Source: Oxytricha trifallax (Eukaryota > Ciliophora > Spirotrichea > Sporadotrichida > Oxytrichidae). Taken from it: DNA of 64,000 bases. The stretch spans positions 62,001 to 126,000 of the forward strand of contig ARYC01017057.1 of NCBI GenBank assembly GCA_000711775.1, given 5' to 3'. Made by a program: the position numbers and the translations under genes. Below are positions 22,336-34,197 of the stretch, piece after piece. The notes beneath the pieces were generated by a model. That model was not told where the DNA came from. It saw only the letters and a program-made list of their open reading frames with translations, and made no database searches. Numbering within the stretch: the first letter of the stretch is position 1; each line of letters starts with the position of its first letter.

Positions 22336-23145
22336 TCTACAAATTAAGGTCCAAAATACAAAGAATACTTGATTCAAGATAACTTGCCTTCAAACTTATC
22401 TCAAATTTAATTTATGGATATACTGCATCAGAATCTTCAGAAGGTAGAATGCCTTGTTTCTGAATTCTATGATAGTGTCGTCTCTATAAATAGATAGACC
22501 TTGGAAAAATGCATGAAAATTGTCAACTATTTTCATTATGAATATATCATTTATTCTATTATAAAACGAGGATCATTTGGGGTAAGAAATTTAAAATAGA
22601 GACACTGATTAAACTTTTATTCTTTGTGAATGAAAAGCTTTAGAAAAAGCATTCGAGATTGGAGATTTAACTGCTATAACATTCACTTATATAATCCTTT
22701 CCCAATGCAATATTAATTTGATAAAATTTACTATCAATATGTAAGTCTTGTTAAAAAGAGATACTGTGGCTACAAAATATAGAAAATATCTGATAAACTA
22801 ACTCTTGACGCTAAAGAATAAAAATTATAAGAAAAAATACTGTAGAAGCAGTCAAAAAATAATGGATAAATGGCTTAGGTTACTTTTAGAGGCTAATAAT
22901 TTATCTTAAGTTAAATATTATATCATCAGAAAGTGAACTTAAATTTAGAATGGCGGTGTTGAACTTAAAGATTATATATATACTAAGGAAGTAAGATATG
23001 GATAATATCGAACTTTACCATAGAGTGCTATAATTTGTGATAGACTGATTTGAAAGATCCAGGAGCTATGCCTTCAAATAAAGAATATATACCATGTGTG
23101 ATAGCAATTTGCTAAGGAGGCGCTATTGATCAATCAAAAATAAAA
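22336..23145 (+). CDS. DNA polymerase zeta catalytic subunit-like (REV3) palm segments
   Basis: Pieces in order: IYGYTASES, GRMPCF, FYDSVVSINRQTLEKCMKIV (motif B region), RDTDQTFIL (motif C, DTD retained), KALEKAFEIGDLTAITFT, NPFPMQYQFDKIYYQ, YVSLVKKRYCGYK, LTLDAKE, then GGVELKDYIYTKEVRYGQY, RTLP, ICDR, KDPGAMPSNKEYIP and a final frame ending near 23145. The order and the KKRY..GYK, LDAK and KEVRYG..RTLP motifs match the family-B polymerase of the zeta type, with delta as second choice. Frame changes at least five times and TGA occurs several times. This could be several MDSs separated by short IESs, a germline pseudogene, or sequence error. The plus-strand neighbours at 21953 and 23273 seem to be other genes. 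Confidence 0.65.
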
Positions 23146-23272
23146 GATTTAAATATTATATCCTGAAAAGTTTTTATGATCAGATGGGTTAATTATGATA
23201 TATTTTTTGGAAAATAGAAAATTATAACAATTTGATTAACAATAATATGATTAGTAAAAATAGCAATAGAAA

Positions 23273-23412
23273 ATGAAAATCTTTAAAATCAGTTTCATCT
23301 CTTCCAATACATTGAACTTCGTCGTATTCAGAATAGTATTATGCTTCCTTTGCCTTATCACTGCAGCCTCTTATGAAGTCTTCGACAAGCGCCACCGCAA
23401 CTCTTACCAGGT
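23273..23412 (+). CDS. Candidate first MDS encoding a signal peptide
   Basis: ATG 23273 opens MKIFKISFISSNTLNF, then the hydrophobic run VVFRIVLCFLCLITAASYEV with a likely signal-peptidase site after TAAS, then FDKRHRNSYQ. GC content rises sharply over this block and drops after a GTACAA at about 23412, which could be a splice site or an MDS end. It is the N-terminus of a secreted or membrane protein of unknown family. The open frame to 23578 is AT-rich readthrough. Confidence 0.5.
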
Positions 23413-23554
23413 ACAACCTATAAAAATAATAATTTCAGATATGTTTTTTGTTACTTACATTATTAGTGAGTGGCCTGCACATTCTGATCAGACATTTTTA
23501 TTATTATTTAATATTTCTAATCAAATTGTTATAATTCTCTATTTTCTCTACAAA

Positions 23555-24370
23555 TATAAGATTGTATTTTTCGTTTGAGAAGAATATGATAAATACAATA
23601 CACAATAAAATATAAATTAGGACTCTGTTAGACTTTTTAGAATTGCTTTAAATCGTCATCTTCCTCATCATCTTCTTAATTTTCAACTTTTCTTGTTCTT
23701 TGTGAAACATAGCGAGATATTCGTGTCTGGTCCAACATCTTACTGCTTTCTATTTCCGCTTTGTTAGGACTGCAACAGTTGAAAGCTCGAGCACTTCTCA
23801 CTTTGAGACTGCTATATCAGACTTATTGATCAAGGAGGAGATTCCATTTTATTCACTGGAAATTTAATAAATTTGAGATTTTAAGTAATTAAATTAAACA
23901 CAGTATTAATTAATAAATATCATCTTAAAATTAATTAAGACATCCCTATTAAAAATTCTCTATAGATTAAATATATTAGCAGAAACTTTAATTTCTGATC
24001 ATTAAAACTTAAAAAGTTTTAATATGTTTAATTTAATTACTTAAAATCTCAAATTTATTAAATTTCCAGTGAATAAAATGGAATCTTCTACTTGATCAAT
24101 AAGTCTGATATAGCAGTCTCAAAGTGAGAAGTGCTCGAGCTTTCAACTGTTGCAGTCCTAACAAAGCGGAAATAGAAGGCAGTAAGATGTTGGACCAAAC
24201 ACGAATATCTCGCTATGTTTCACAAAGAACAAGAAAAGTTGAAAATTAAGAAGATGATGAGGAAGATGACGATTTAAAGCAATTCTAAAAAGTCTAACAG
24301 AGTCCTAATTTATATTTTATTGTGTATTGTATTTATCATATTCTTCTCAAACGAAAAATACAATCTTATA
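23555..24370. repeat. 816 bp palindrome carrying an inverted duplicate coding block
   Basis: Two arms of about 345 bp (23555-23900 and 24024-24370) are inverted copies with only a few differences, around a 120 bp AT-rich loop. The ends read TAAGATTGTATTTTTCG with TA on both outer sides. Each arm holds the same acidic coding block: SARAFNCCSPNKAEIESSK, MLDQTRISRYVSQRTRK, then ENQEDDEEDDDLKQF. It is on the minus strand in the left arm and on the plus strand in the right arm. It may be a recent inverted duplication of an MDS or a palindromic transposon carrying its own ORF. Confidence 0.85.
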
Positions 24371-24566
24371 ATAAATGCTTATGCAACTAACAATATAAAA
24401 AGAAAGATAAATGCTGGAATAAAGAGAACCATGAGATTTTTTTAAAAAAAAATAATGTGAATTCTTATGAATAGTGTAGTTAACAACTAAATATAATTGA
24501 AAAATAACTGATAAAAGTCTTTGTGAAGTTCATTAAAATATAAATTACAATAATCATGTTGAACAT

Positions 24567-24640
24567 TAATTTTTATAGTGATTGCACCTGGTAAGTTTGG
24601 TGAAGGCACTCGTCAAAAGCTAAGTAGAAGTTGATAACCA
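24567..24640 (+). CDS. Degenerate copy of the MORN-gene VAPGK exon
   Basis: After an ACATTAATTTTTATAG that resembles the intron boundary at 22037, the block reads VIAPGKFGEGTRQKLSRS before TGA. It matches VAPGKSGGGNRQTLRR at 22040 in about 11 of 16 positions. There is no MORN repeat after it. It is a partial duplicate or an MDS of a paralogous gene 2.5 kb away. Confidence 0.5.
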
Positions 24641-24999
24641 AGTTGATAGAGATTTTTAAAAAAGAGAAGAAAAAACAAATAAATGAATAAAATTACAGTT
24701 ATGATATGCAAAATTTTGAAATTTATCTATTTTATTTGTATTATTCATATTTAACTGATTATAAATTAATGCTATATTCACTTTATTTTATTTTAAAAAA
24801 TACATCATGAATTTTTCTTGAGATATTTGTCATAGATGTGAAAAAGTTGAATTTAAAGATGCTTAATAAAACCAAGGAACTTGAATTTTTTACAGCGCAT
24901 TAGCTATTTTAATAAACAAATTACTAAGTCTACAAATTTCTATATTAAACTCTGGATCAGTCTTAGGTTCTAAGACTCCTCTTCAAGAATCTCAAGTTA

Positions 25000-25160
25000 A
25001 ATCTTTATGATGATAGACTAATAAATAGTATTGTATAGTTTGCTAATAAAACTCTCTAATTAAGCTCTGCAAATAATGTTCAAAGAGCATTAGAGAGACA
25101 GTTTACATCTTGAACTAGAGACTGTAAAATCTTTAGAAAGAGATTGAGAAAATTAATTAA
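25000..25160 (+). CDS. Candidate MDS (NLYDDRLINSIVQFANKT)
   Basis: Plus-strand block reading LLFKNLKLNLYDDRLINSIV, then FANKTLQLSSANNVQRALER. A TGA follows, then KIFRKRLRKLIKGVQVTP in the same frame. It is probably real coding DNA, broken or with a boundary at the TGA. Family unknown. Confidence 0.3.
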
Positions 25161-25528
25161 GGGTGTCTAGGTTACTCCAACATGCTTTTGAGGGGGGAGT
25201 AGCTGCATTAGTTGATCATTCAATAAATGAAGATGGCATTAAGCAATGAGATAGTGCCATGCATTGTTATCAATGTAAAATAATAAATGTTGAAAAAGAA
25301 ATTACAAAGAGTACTGGCATCTTAAGGATGTTATTAAATCCCTTATTTTAAGTAATTATTGAGTTATTTTCTAAATAAATAAACAATTGGAATATTACAT
25401 TAATTCCTCTTAATTGTCTCACGATACTTATATTAATGAGATATAAAATCTTTTTGACTTTTACATTTATAATCACAAATTTAATATTTATTTACAATAT
25501 TATCAGGCTAATTGTATTACTCTAGAAA

Positions 25529-25732
25529 ATGACTACTAATTAAGGAAAACTAAAGAAAGTGAATTAAGAAGTAAGATAATGTGGTTTTGATGTTGCTAGA
25601 AAATATGTGGGCTTGGTACTATCAGGAAAATAAATCAAGACATGTAAGGTAGTTAAAGATCACTGCTATTTTTATTATAAGAATATTTTTCTTATAATAA
25701 ATGCTAAACTAGTATTCATTTTGTAACCTATC
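25529..25732 (+). CDS. Candidate first MDS (MTTNQGKLKKVNQEV)
   Basis: ATG 25529 opens MTTNQGKLKKVNQEV, RQCGFDVARKYVGLVLSGK, QIKTC, then a GTAAGG that may start an intron. Six TAA/TAG codons serve as Gln. The start of a gene on the plus strand; product unknown. Confidence 0.4.
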
Positions 25733-25994
25733 AAACTCTATAAATTCTCTTATAGTTTCTTAAATAATAATGATTTGAAAAATATGAAGCTTCTATGATA
25801 AGTTAAAACACAATTAGAAGATAAATTTCAAGGTATTAATATCTGGATATTCACTTTATATCATAAGGTTAAAGCACTATAAATAATAAAGAATCTATGT
25901 CATTTAATTCTTGAAATTTTAAATAACATGAACCCATTGTTGAAAAAAACTAAGTATCAATTTATAGAGAAATTCATAGAATATATATGGTAAT

Positions 25995-26125
25995 AGGTGG
26001 TATAAAATTGCCAGTCACTCTATCTAATCAATGAGCAAGGTTCATCTGTAGAAGCTAAAGCACGATTATCTGATATGAATCCTGATGTCAATACCTTAAT
26101 ATTATAAATCTATCTTACACTTTAG
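25995..26125 (+). CDS. Candidate MDS resembling ubiquitin E1-type adenylation domain
   Basis: The block reads VVQNCQSLYLINEQGSSVEA then KARLSDMNPDVNTLILQIYL. The pattern of a conserved acidic/Gly loop, then K-A--RL---NPDV is that of the ThiF/E1 adenylation fold (ubiquitin-like activating enzymes), just after the nucleotide-binding part. The evidence is one short motif, so the assignment is tentative. Confidence 0.3.
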
Positions 26126-26189
26126 AATTGAATCAGAAATTTATTTAAGTATTATTTCTTTTATGTAATACATAATTAGGCAAGAGCAG

Positions 26190-26350
26190 CATGCAGAGAT
26201 AACTTAATAGTGGCAAAATCTTCAATGATTAAATTTTTGAATTAAAAACACTGACCTCTCAACTTGAAGCCACTCATTCTAATACTCTTGAGTGATCGCT
26301 GGAAGTTGTCCAAAACAAGCGAGTAAGATCTATGATGAATTGGTTGGAGA
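26190..26350 (+). CDS. Candidate MDS, frame uncertain
   Basis: One frame reads KIFNDQIFELKTLTSQLEAT, HSNTLE, then TGA and SLEVVQNKRVRS; another reads RDNLIVAKSSMIKFLNQKH. It may belong to the same gene as the block at 25995. Unassigned. Confidence 0.25.
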
Positions 26351-26564
26351 TCTGAGTAACTCTTTCAACACAATATGTATTATAAAGAGTAAAGTAATCA
26401 TAGGTTAATGTGAAACATTTATTTTAAATGCATAAAATAAAGTTTTTATATAAACATAATCTTGTAATAATGCTTAGTAGCTAGCATCTTTAGATCCTGA
26501 TGTGATGCTAAGAAAATAAGTTTATAATTTTATTATATAATAATATATATACATTAGTCTTTAT

Positions 26565-27065
26565 CCATTACTTTAAGTTGTGAATTTATGACAAGATTGC
26601 TGCATATGTTAATAAATTAACAGGAATTTTCATCTAATTACAATATGGAATTTGGCAATCAATACATAGAAAAATTAAGAGTCTGTATTCAAGTATAAGA
26701 TTTTAAATCCTAATTAATCTCACTAAAAAAAATTATTAATTTTCATATATGAGGTAACAATTTATTTAACAAGGGCGACAATTAGAATATTTACAGCCGG
26801 CAAGCATTATTATAATTAAAAGATCTGAAATATTTAATTATACAGCAAACAAAGAATTATAATTATAGATTAATATTATTTGTGCATGAAAGCTCGGACA
26901 TTTGATTAGATGACTTAAGCATATAAACTGAATTTAATATTCTTGAATTTTAAATTGTTAATACAGATTTTTGGAAAGATAATATAGTTAATCTCCAATA
27001 CTATTTCTATATTGTTTAAAAAAAAAACTTTTCATTCAAAAGAAGTTTACTATCTCTAAACAAAT
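26565..27065 (+). CDS. Candidate coding blocks, unassigned
   Basis: Two plus-strand stretches are open in Gln code: YDKIAAYVNKLTGIF, LQYGIWQSIHRKIKSLYSSI (about 26585-26720) and VHESSDI, then LDDLSIQTEFNILEFQIVN, TDFWKDNIVNLQYYFYIV (about 26880-27060). They lie between AT-rich spacers. They may be MDSs. No family is recognised. Confidence 0.25.
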
Positions 27066-27388
27066 AAAAGGACTATTATTGAATGTCATATAGTTTTTTG
27101 CCTATTTTAAATAATATTATATAAAGTCCAAGATGATTGTAAGAAATATTATAATTTTTAGTTGAATCTGATATATGTTATAACTCTAATAAAACACTCT
27201 TCATTCTCTTAAGCATACTGTTTATTTAACTAACTTTATTTGATCAATTTCTTAACCGTCGGCAGATTTATAAAAATTCGGACGGTTGCTACTAAAATTT
27301 AAATTTTTCGAGAGATTTTATGATATAATAATTAAGCTATTACCATGACACAATTATAGTTAACTAAGTTCAGAATTCAAAATTCATA

Positions 27389-28142
27389 AGGTTGAATTTT
27401 TTAAGTGTAAGATAAATTTTAGATTAATCAACAATTTTGAATATATAAATTTGAATTAAGGACTTAAAATATCAAATAAGGGAAAATACACACATTTGAG
27501 AGGAAAAGCTAATGCAAATATTTCGAAAAGTATTTATTGAAATCTTACAAGATATTCTGACTGTGTAGATTCAGCGCATATGCGCTAAATTAAATCGAGG
27601 GCACGGCAGACTTTTTTTAGGTCGAAATCGCATTCTTAAATAAAAATGCCCCTATGGGACAATAGTGCTTTAATTGATAAATTCTTAATTAATAATAATA
27701 AATTTAGGAAAATAGTTTTAATTTTAATAAAAATTAAATATTTTTAACTTGATCAAATTTCTCATTAAAGAAATCACATTAGTAATAACTTTTAAATTTA
27801 ATAATTAGTAAAATTAAAAATAACTAAATTTATTATTATTAATTAAGAATTTATCAATTAAAGCACTATTGTCCCATAGGGACATTTTTATTTAAGAATG
27901 CGATTTCGACCTAAAAAAAGTCTGCCGTGCCCTCGATTTAATTTAGCGCATATGCGCTGAATCTACACAGTCAGAATATCTTGTAAGATTTCAATAAATA
28001 CTTTTCGAAATATTTGCATTAGCTTTTCCTCTCAAATGTGTGTATTTTCCCTTATTTGGTATTTTAAGTCCTTAATTCAAATTTATATATTCAAAATTGT
28101 TGATTAATCTAAAATTTATCTTACACTTAAAAAATTCAACCT
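27389..28142. mobile_element. 754 bp near-perfect palindrome flanked by TA
   Basis: Arms of about 340 bp, inverted, differing at only a few positions, starting AGGTTGAATTTTTTAAGTG and ending with its inverse. TA lies directly on both sides (27387-27388 and 28143-28144). GC-richer internal blocks such as AGCGCATATGCGCT and GAGGGCACGGCAGACTT occur in both arms. No ORF of note. It fits a non-autonomous foldback transposon using TA targets. Confidence 0.85.
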
Positions 28143-28144
28143 TA

Positions 28145-31080
28145 ATAATTTTTACTAATTTAAAGTAAGCATATTAATCTTGAAAGAATAGTTAATTTTT
28201 TTTTAAATTTAATTTTGAATAGTTGCCTGGAATATTATTCTTTAATATATAATTACTATTGAAATATATAATCTATTAATATAGTTATAGATCCTACAAG
28301 ATTATAAAAATTTATTAGGATTATGAAATCTATAATATACATAATTCTGTTTAAAAAAAGCAATTATATTAATTTTGTCATTATTCTAATTATACTGAAT
28401 AATTATTAAAAATGCAGCAACCTTCGGAACTTCTCAATATTTGCATACGGTTGAAAAATATAGTTAGTTATATTAGAAATTATAAAATTAAACAAATATT
28501 GTTAAAGATCTCTTAACTTAATATTTAACAAATTATAACTCTAAGTATAAATGATTATAACTTTTAAAAACGTCATGGTTTTAATATATCCATTACATTT
28601 AATTTGGGGAATTCTAATTGAATTTGAAATTAAACTATAAATTCCAAGATCTAAAAAAATAATATGTAAAAAATAAGCGATTACCGGTTTGGGTATTCTA
28701 TAACTTAATTATGCCTAAAGACCGAGATTCAAAGAACTTAGGCATCTCAAGTTAATCTATAAGTTTATTATAACAATTTAATAATATTCATCAATATTTA
28801 TATAAGAAGAACTTCGTAAATTAGCTGATAAAGGTTGACATAAGTATATTTAGTAATTTATATATTTCTTATTTCAAATTTTCACTAATTTAACCTTTAG
28901 ACATTGTTTTAAATAATAATAATAATGTTTAATGTCAAAATTTAAATTTTCTCACTTTTTTATTCAGAATGATAATAATTTAAAATTTTTGGTCAACATA
29001 ATTAGCCACAAAATTCAATTAAAAATAATAAGTTAATTTATTCAAATAATATTAAGAATTTTAATTTTCGAGCAATTAATCAATACAAAAATTAAGAAAA
29101 AAAACCTAGAGAGAATTTAGAAAGTTGATTTTTATTAAGCGATCTAAACGTATAACTCAAAAGAAGTAGATGAATATATCAATAAACATAAATTAAATAG
29201 GTTGCAAACCTAATAGTTTAATAAAGATTATTTGATCACAAAATAAGATAGATAACATTGCATATTAAATGGCTACACAATAATATTACGATTTCAGCTG
29301 AGAGCTTCTTTCATTATATAATAATAACTTAAAGAATGTCAATGAGAGCCCATTTCATTAATTTAAGGAATAATTGATGTCTTGATTTGGACTTATAATG
29401 AATATTAAATTTAATATAATTTTTTTTCATTTTCTGGTTCTATTAAAAAGTTTCTTACAAATGATAATGATATAATTACTCGGCTCTTTTTATTAAGCTA
29501 TTTAAATTCTTACTATTGGACTTATTTTTTAATAACACTCTTCTTGAATACTTGAGCAACTTTATTCACTTTTGCATTTATTTATATTGGAAGTATATAT
29601 CTTAAGCAAAAGAAAATTTGCTTCATATGGTGAATTTTAAGCACCCAACAAGTTATGAACTTGACTTAATTTTATTTAAAAATAAATTAGTTAAATAGCA
29701 ATCAAAATGATCAATATAAATAGACTAAGTATAGAAAGAATCTGAATGGTAATTATAAATGTTTTAATCTCAAACTTTTTGGAGTTTCTAATGGCAAAAT
29801 CTTTTTAGTAAACCTAAGTCGATGTCAATAATTGATTTATCAAAATAACCTAAATCTTTAATCGATCATGATAAAATTTTCTTTTTCTAAACAGGAATCA
29901 TAATATTCCTCAATCAAAATAAAATTTATCACAGATTCTAAAATAAACTCTATTATAGCTTATTGGTTACTATATGCACAGAGTTTCACACATGTAAAAT
30001 AAATTAGAATTTCAAAAATGTCTTATATCCTTTTAAAAATATTACGTTATAAATATTAATGAATATATAAACTAACAATGAAAATTATTCAATACATAAT
30101 TTAATTTGCATTATACAAAATATCATTAATTCTAAATGTGAGCATATATTTATTTTTGAAAATTCCAATATTTTTTATATGTGAAACTTTGTGCATCTAG
30201 TGCTTGAGTTGTTATTATAGATTTTATTTTAGAATCTATAATAAAATTTTCGAATTTATTGGGTAATTAATTATTCCGAATTAGAAAAAAAATTTTTATT
30301 ATGCAAAAAACTTAGGATTTTTGGTGAATATTTTGAAAAATCAATTATTGAAACCGATTAGGTTTCAAAGAATTTTTCCACCAACTTAGAATTCTCTTCC
30401 CATCTCTTTTACTTGAATAAACGTTAAAAATTAATTATATAAAATTAGAAAGTCCAAATCGTAATTATATTTCCCTCATTTTTTTTCAAAAATCAAATTA
30501 AATTTCTATTTTTTATTTATTTCTTTTATAATAACTTTAGATTTCTACCATTTTATCTTAAACTTTTTTCAATAATAATTGCTTTTAATATATTTGCAAG
30601 AAGTTTATATTCATCTCATAACTAATTAGCTCTTATTAATTAGTTTTTTAGTAAAATTTATGTAATTTGTGGTTTTTAATAAATAATTTATTCTCAACTT
30701 AAGATTCCTTTCCTAGACTCTAAAGAGATATATCATTAATTAGTTTTAATAAAGTATCATAAATTAATGGGGAAATTATAATGCAAAAGTTTAAATTAGA
30801 TTAACAAATTAATATTCTAGTTTCGTTTTTATTGAAATTGATACAATCTATCTAAAATTCTATTTTACAATATGGAATTATTGCTATGCTAAACACTCTA
30901 TTTAAACTTGCAATTTTTAATTAATTTAATTAATATTTCTAATTTTATATAAAAATATTTTTAATACTTTATGAATACAAATAATTATCTTATGTGAACT
31001 AAACCCCATCGTTATCTTTTCAACGAAGTATTATAAGTAATTAAGTGATATAGTATTATTAAAGTAAATAAGTACGCTAC
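28145..31080. other. Long AT-rich stretch without recognisable gene
   Basis: About 2.9 kb at roughly 80 percent AT with short repeats and no frame that looks coding on either strand. It is probably intergenic or eliminated DNA. Confidence 0.5.
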
Positions 31081-31089
31081 TTAATTGAG

Positions 31090-32503
31090 CATTAATCTTC
31101 AGCTTGTTCATCAACCAAAATAAGCTGCTTGTTAATGCCGTCGTGGAGGTACTAATTATTCCCTTTTTTTAAATAAATTAAATCTTAGAATTATTCTAAT
31201 TGTATTTCTACATAGCATCATGAATGCTCGTTTTAGGATTTTGAGCATTTGTGCTATTAATATTCTGTTATTAAATTTGTGGTTATATAAATGGTTATGA
31301 TTGTTGCTATTGAACTGGAGTAATTTATTCTCTTTATTACATAATCAAGCGCTTTTCAATGTTAGTTACTAGAGTATTTATTGTTTTAATATTTTCATGA
31401 ATTATGTTCATGTTTTTAGTAATGTTTTCTTTTCACTCTTCAATCGTCTCATTGGAAGTCTCAACTACACACCTCAGTTTCTTTTACACATCTGCAATAT
31501 TTATTTCTAGTAGATTTTCTTATTCAATATCTTAGGCTGTTAGGGCTTTTAAGGTATTTTCAATATTTTTAAAGCCATTAGTTGAATCCTACATTGTTTT
31601 TTGAAGGTCCACTATTTAGTCATTGATCCCTCTAACATTTCTTGCCATTGACTCTTAAGTGGTAACACCAAGAGTGGGTGCTACCTTTTTGATATCTTCA
31701 ACTAATATTTAAAATGTCAGTTAAGTTTTTAGCGTCCCTCAGCAACTTGTCTTGATATTTATTCAAAATCAACACCATGGAACAAGGATTCCAACTATGT
31801 AACTCTATCACTAGATTCCTTGATTTGATCTGTTAAGTTTTTAAATTATGGAGTTTAAAAAAAAACTCTGGTACCTATTTAAGTATCATACTACTTATAT
31901 CTTCCTGAGCTTTTTGCGTAAGCTCCTCTAACTTTTTCTCAATTAGTTCATCAATTTAGATAAGCTCAGGGAGTGTTGTGTCGCTATGTATTTGCGAAAA
32001 TACAGTCTCTGTGTGTTTCAAGTGATATTGCAGTGATTAAAAGTCCATTCCTGTGATAATGCTTTGGTCTTCATTCTTCGAAGGAGTTAAAGAATTTTGG
32101 CTTTAGCTCGATTTACCATCAATATTCTGCTCTCCCCAGCATGTGGAAGGTTTAGTATTTTTCTTATTAGAATTTTACTTCCTTTTGCTTGTTGGAGTTG
32201 CGGCTTTGCTATCAGACTTTCTCGAATTGAGGGTAGAAACTAACCAATTTTTGTGCATATTTATAGTATCAGTCCCAAATTTCTTTTTGAGCAAAATTTT
32301 GACATTTTTGTTGGTTTACTTCCCATGTATACCTTGCTTCTTAAAATGGTCCAAGATCTTTTGCTTTGATTCTTTTTATTTAATTCCATAAGTTGCTCTT
32401 CATTAAAAAAAATCAGCTGTGTATCCCGAGTTTTAATCACATCAATCTTCAGAAATATGAGATTAAATTTCTATTTTTGTTTAGCTTTTGATTTCTTACC
32501 CAT
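31090..32503 (-). CDS. Ser/Asn-rich coiled-coil protein
   Basis: Minus strand from ATG 32503: MGKKSKAKQKQKFNLIFLK, then a frame change near 32330, KKKFGTDTINMHKNWLVS, a Ser/Asn/Lys-rich linker (KAATPTSKRKQNSNKKN), SLTPSKNEDQSIITGMDFQ, and IDELIEKKLEELTQKAQED. A likely intron (GTACCA..CTTAACAG, about 31830-31875) is followed by IKESSDRVTQLESLFHG, another GT..AG at about 31700-31740, then VEDIKKVAPTLGVTTQES, long heptad-like helices (VDLQKTMQDSTNGFKNIENT) and a Gln-rich tail. About 400 residues, predicted to be largely coiled coil. One TGA and one frameshift are seen. It reads away from the 22 kDa-like gene and lies just outside the hairpin repeat at 33057. Function unknown. An 82-codon plus-strand ORF here is a shadow. 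Confidence 0.5.
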
Positions 32504-33056
32504 AAATTGTAAGTTATCACTAATTGAAATGGATTTCTTATATAGCATTTCATGCTTCTATATTTAATTTTGCTGAAAGCCCATACTTAATCTTTATTTT
32601 ATATTATTAGTAATATATGATAGATTTATTTTAATGGCACCTACTCTAAGATTACTATTTTAATTATGTTTATTTCATAAGTTTATTTCATATTAAATTC
32701 CAATATATAAAAAATTCTAACAAACTATCAAAAAGTATAACAAAGTCAAACAATTTGTTTTATCAATCATTGATCAACATAAATTAAGTAATTAAAATCA
32801 AATCTAATATAAATAAAAATTACTCGAACAAACTCTCATAATTTATAATTTTATGTTAGATTATCAGCATTGAATCATATCTATGTCAAAATGCTAAACA
32901 AACTAATTACTAATTAAAAAAATCAGATATATCAAAATACTAAACTTCTTAAAATAATTTATTTTTACTCAATATCGAGTAGTTGAACTGTGTGAAGTCA
33001 TTTTACCTTTATTTTGTCTAAATTTCTTAAACTTTTTAGATAATATTTTAGCAGAA

Positions 33057-33098
33057 TTTAATCACCAGGGGTGGTGATTTTTCCCGTCTAATAAAAAT
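33057..33098 (+). repeat. 42-bp hairpin repeat, left copy
   Basis: A hairpin ATCACCAGGGGTGGTGAT followed by TTTTCCCGTCTAATAAAAAT. A direct copy lies at 37266-37307 with about 3 differences. The pair encloses the 22 kDa-like, transposase and MT-A70-like genes. No other copy was seen in the window. Confidence 0.7.
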
Positions 33099-33259
33099 CT
33101 TTGGAATAATCCTTTAAATAGCTCTGTTATCTAATGATTTCATTCATGTTGAAGAAAATAAAAATGCTGTTTAGTAAAAATAAAAATCTTATTTATAAAA
33201 TTAATTAAGTTAAGCTAAATAAGAATAACTTTAAAAGCTAAATGCTAATAGTCTCTAAT

Positions 33260-34013
33260 CATAAACTTATTATTCTCTTGAATAGGCTATTAATTCAATA
33301 GGTTGCCTTCTTAGTCAATGACTCCACCATCGTGAAGTTGCATCACGGGCTATTTATAATTGACAAGTTCATACTTTGAACAAATGTAGAGACTAGCTTT
33401 CTACTCTCCCTAGTCATTTTGCCTGGATTTTCTATTAGTACTTTGTTTGAAAAGGAGGCAGATCTTCCCTTGTTTATTGAGTTTAGTTAAATTATATACT
33501 TGACTTACCACTGTAAATAATCGAATTGTTGAGGGCATCTAAAAATTAGGGCTTCATGTGTATGATATTGTTTTGTGAAATATCAAGCCTTGCTCGTCTT
33601 ATTCCTTGGCTCTCAAAATCATCTAGTTAATTGCTTCAGTGTCAAGAGTCAAGAGAATATCAGTAATCCATTTTTTATCTAAATGGAGCCAGTCCATTTA
33701 ATCTGGCAAATACTTCAATATTGAGGGCTTGTCTTCAGCATACGATCAAAATCGAAAGCAGTAAGTCCCTCAATCTGTGGAATTGCAGATAGAATCACAT
33801 CGCCTCGTTTCAAAAACTATAACAAAATCTAAAAAAATATAGTACCTCTTTTTATCCTGTGAGAATGCTTCTGAAAAAATAAATATTTGAGCAGTTGAGT
33901 TTGGGTAAGTATTCCCCACACTCTTATGTAAGAAAATCATAGAATTCTTTCTTAGAACCTATTTTAGATATGACTTCACTAACATGAACACCCTGAAAAT
34001 TTTTGTTCATCAT
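33260..34013 (-). CDS. 22 kDa-like transposon accessory protein (unit 4)
   Basis: Minus strand from ATG 34013: MMNKNFQGVHVSEVISKIG, SKKEFYDFLTQECGEYLP, then a short intron at about 33816-33845 and LKRGDVILSAIPQIEGLTAF. The region that should read FLP..HLDKKWICDIL is shifted in frame by about one indel, then LTLDTEAINQMILRAKEQ. A second intron near 33480-33515 (GTAAGT..) precedes a basic stretch and the C-terminal HDGGVIDQEGNLLNQ. It matches unit 1 (1254-2150) along its length, including intron positions. Divergent from the transposase at 34198 with 184 bp between. The exact stop is uncertain. Confidence 0.6.
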
Positions 34014-34197
34014 GCCTTATTAAATATAAATACTTTTATTTTTTTTTATTAAGATTAATCAATAGGTAAGTGAAAATAATTTGTTATAGTTTTTGAGAGT
34101 TTTAATCTAACTTATAGTTTTAATTTATTTTACCCTACAATGATTATTTTATTTAGCAATAATTTTAAATTAAATTTAAAAATTATCAATACCTAAT

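Noticed and set aside
22336-23145. Family-B polymerase of a Polinton-type element
   Set aside because: The motifs (KKRY..GYK, LDAK, KEVRYG..RTLP) are those of cellular zeta/delta polymerases; no integrase, capsid or terminal repeats were seen nearby.
32143-32391. 82-codon plus-strand ORF with membrane-like segments
   Set aside because: Antisense to the coiled-coil gene, whose minus-strand frame is longer and more natural.
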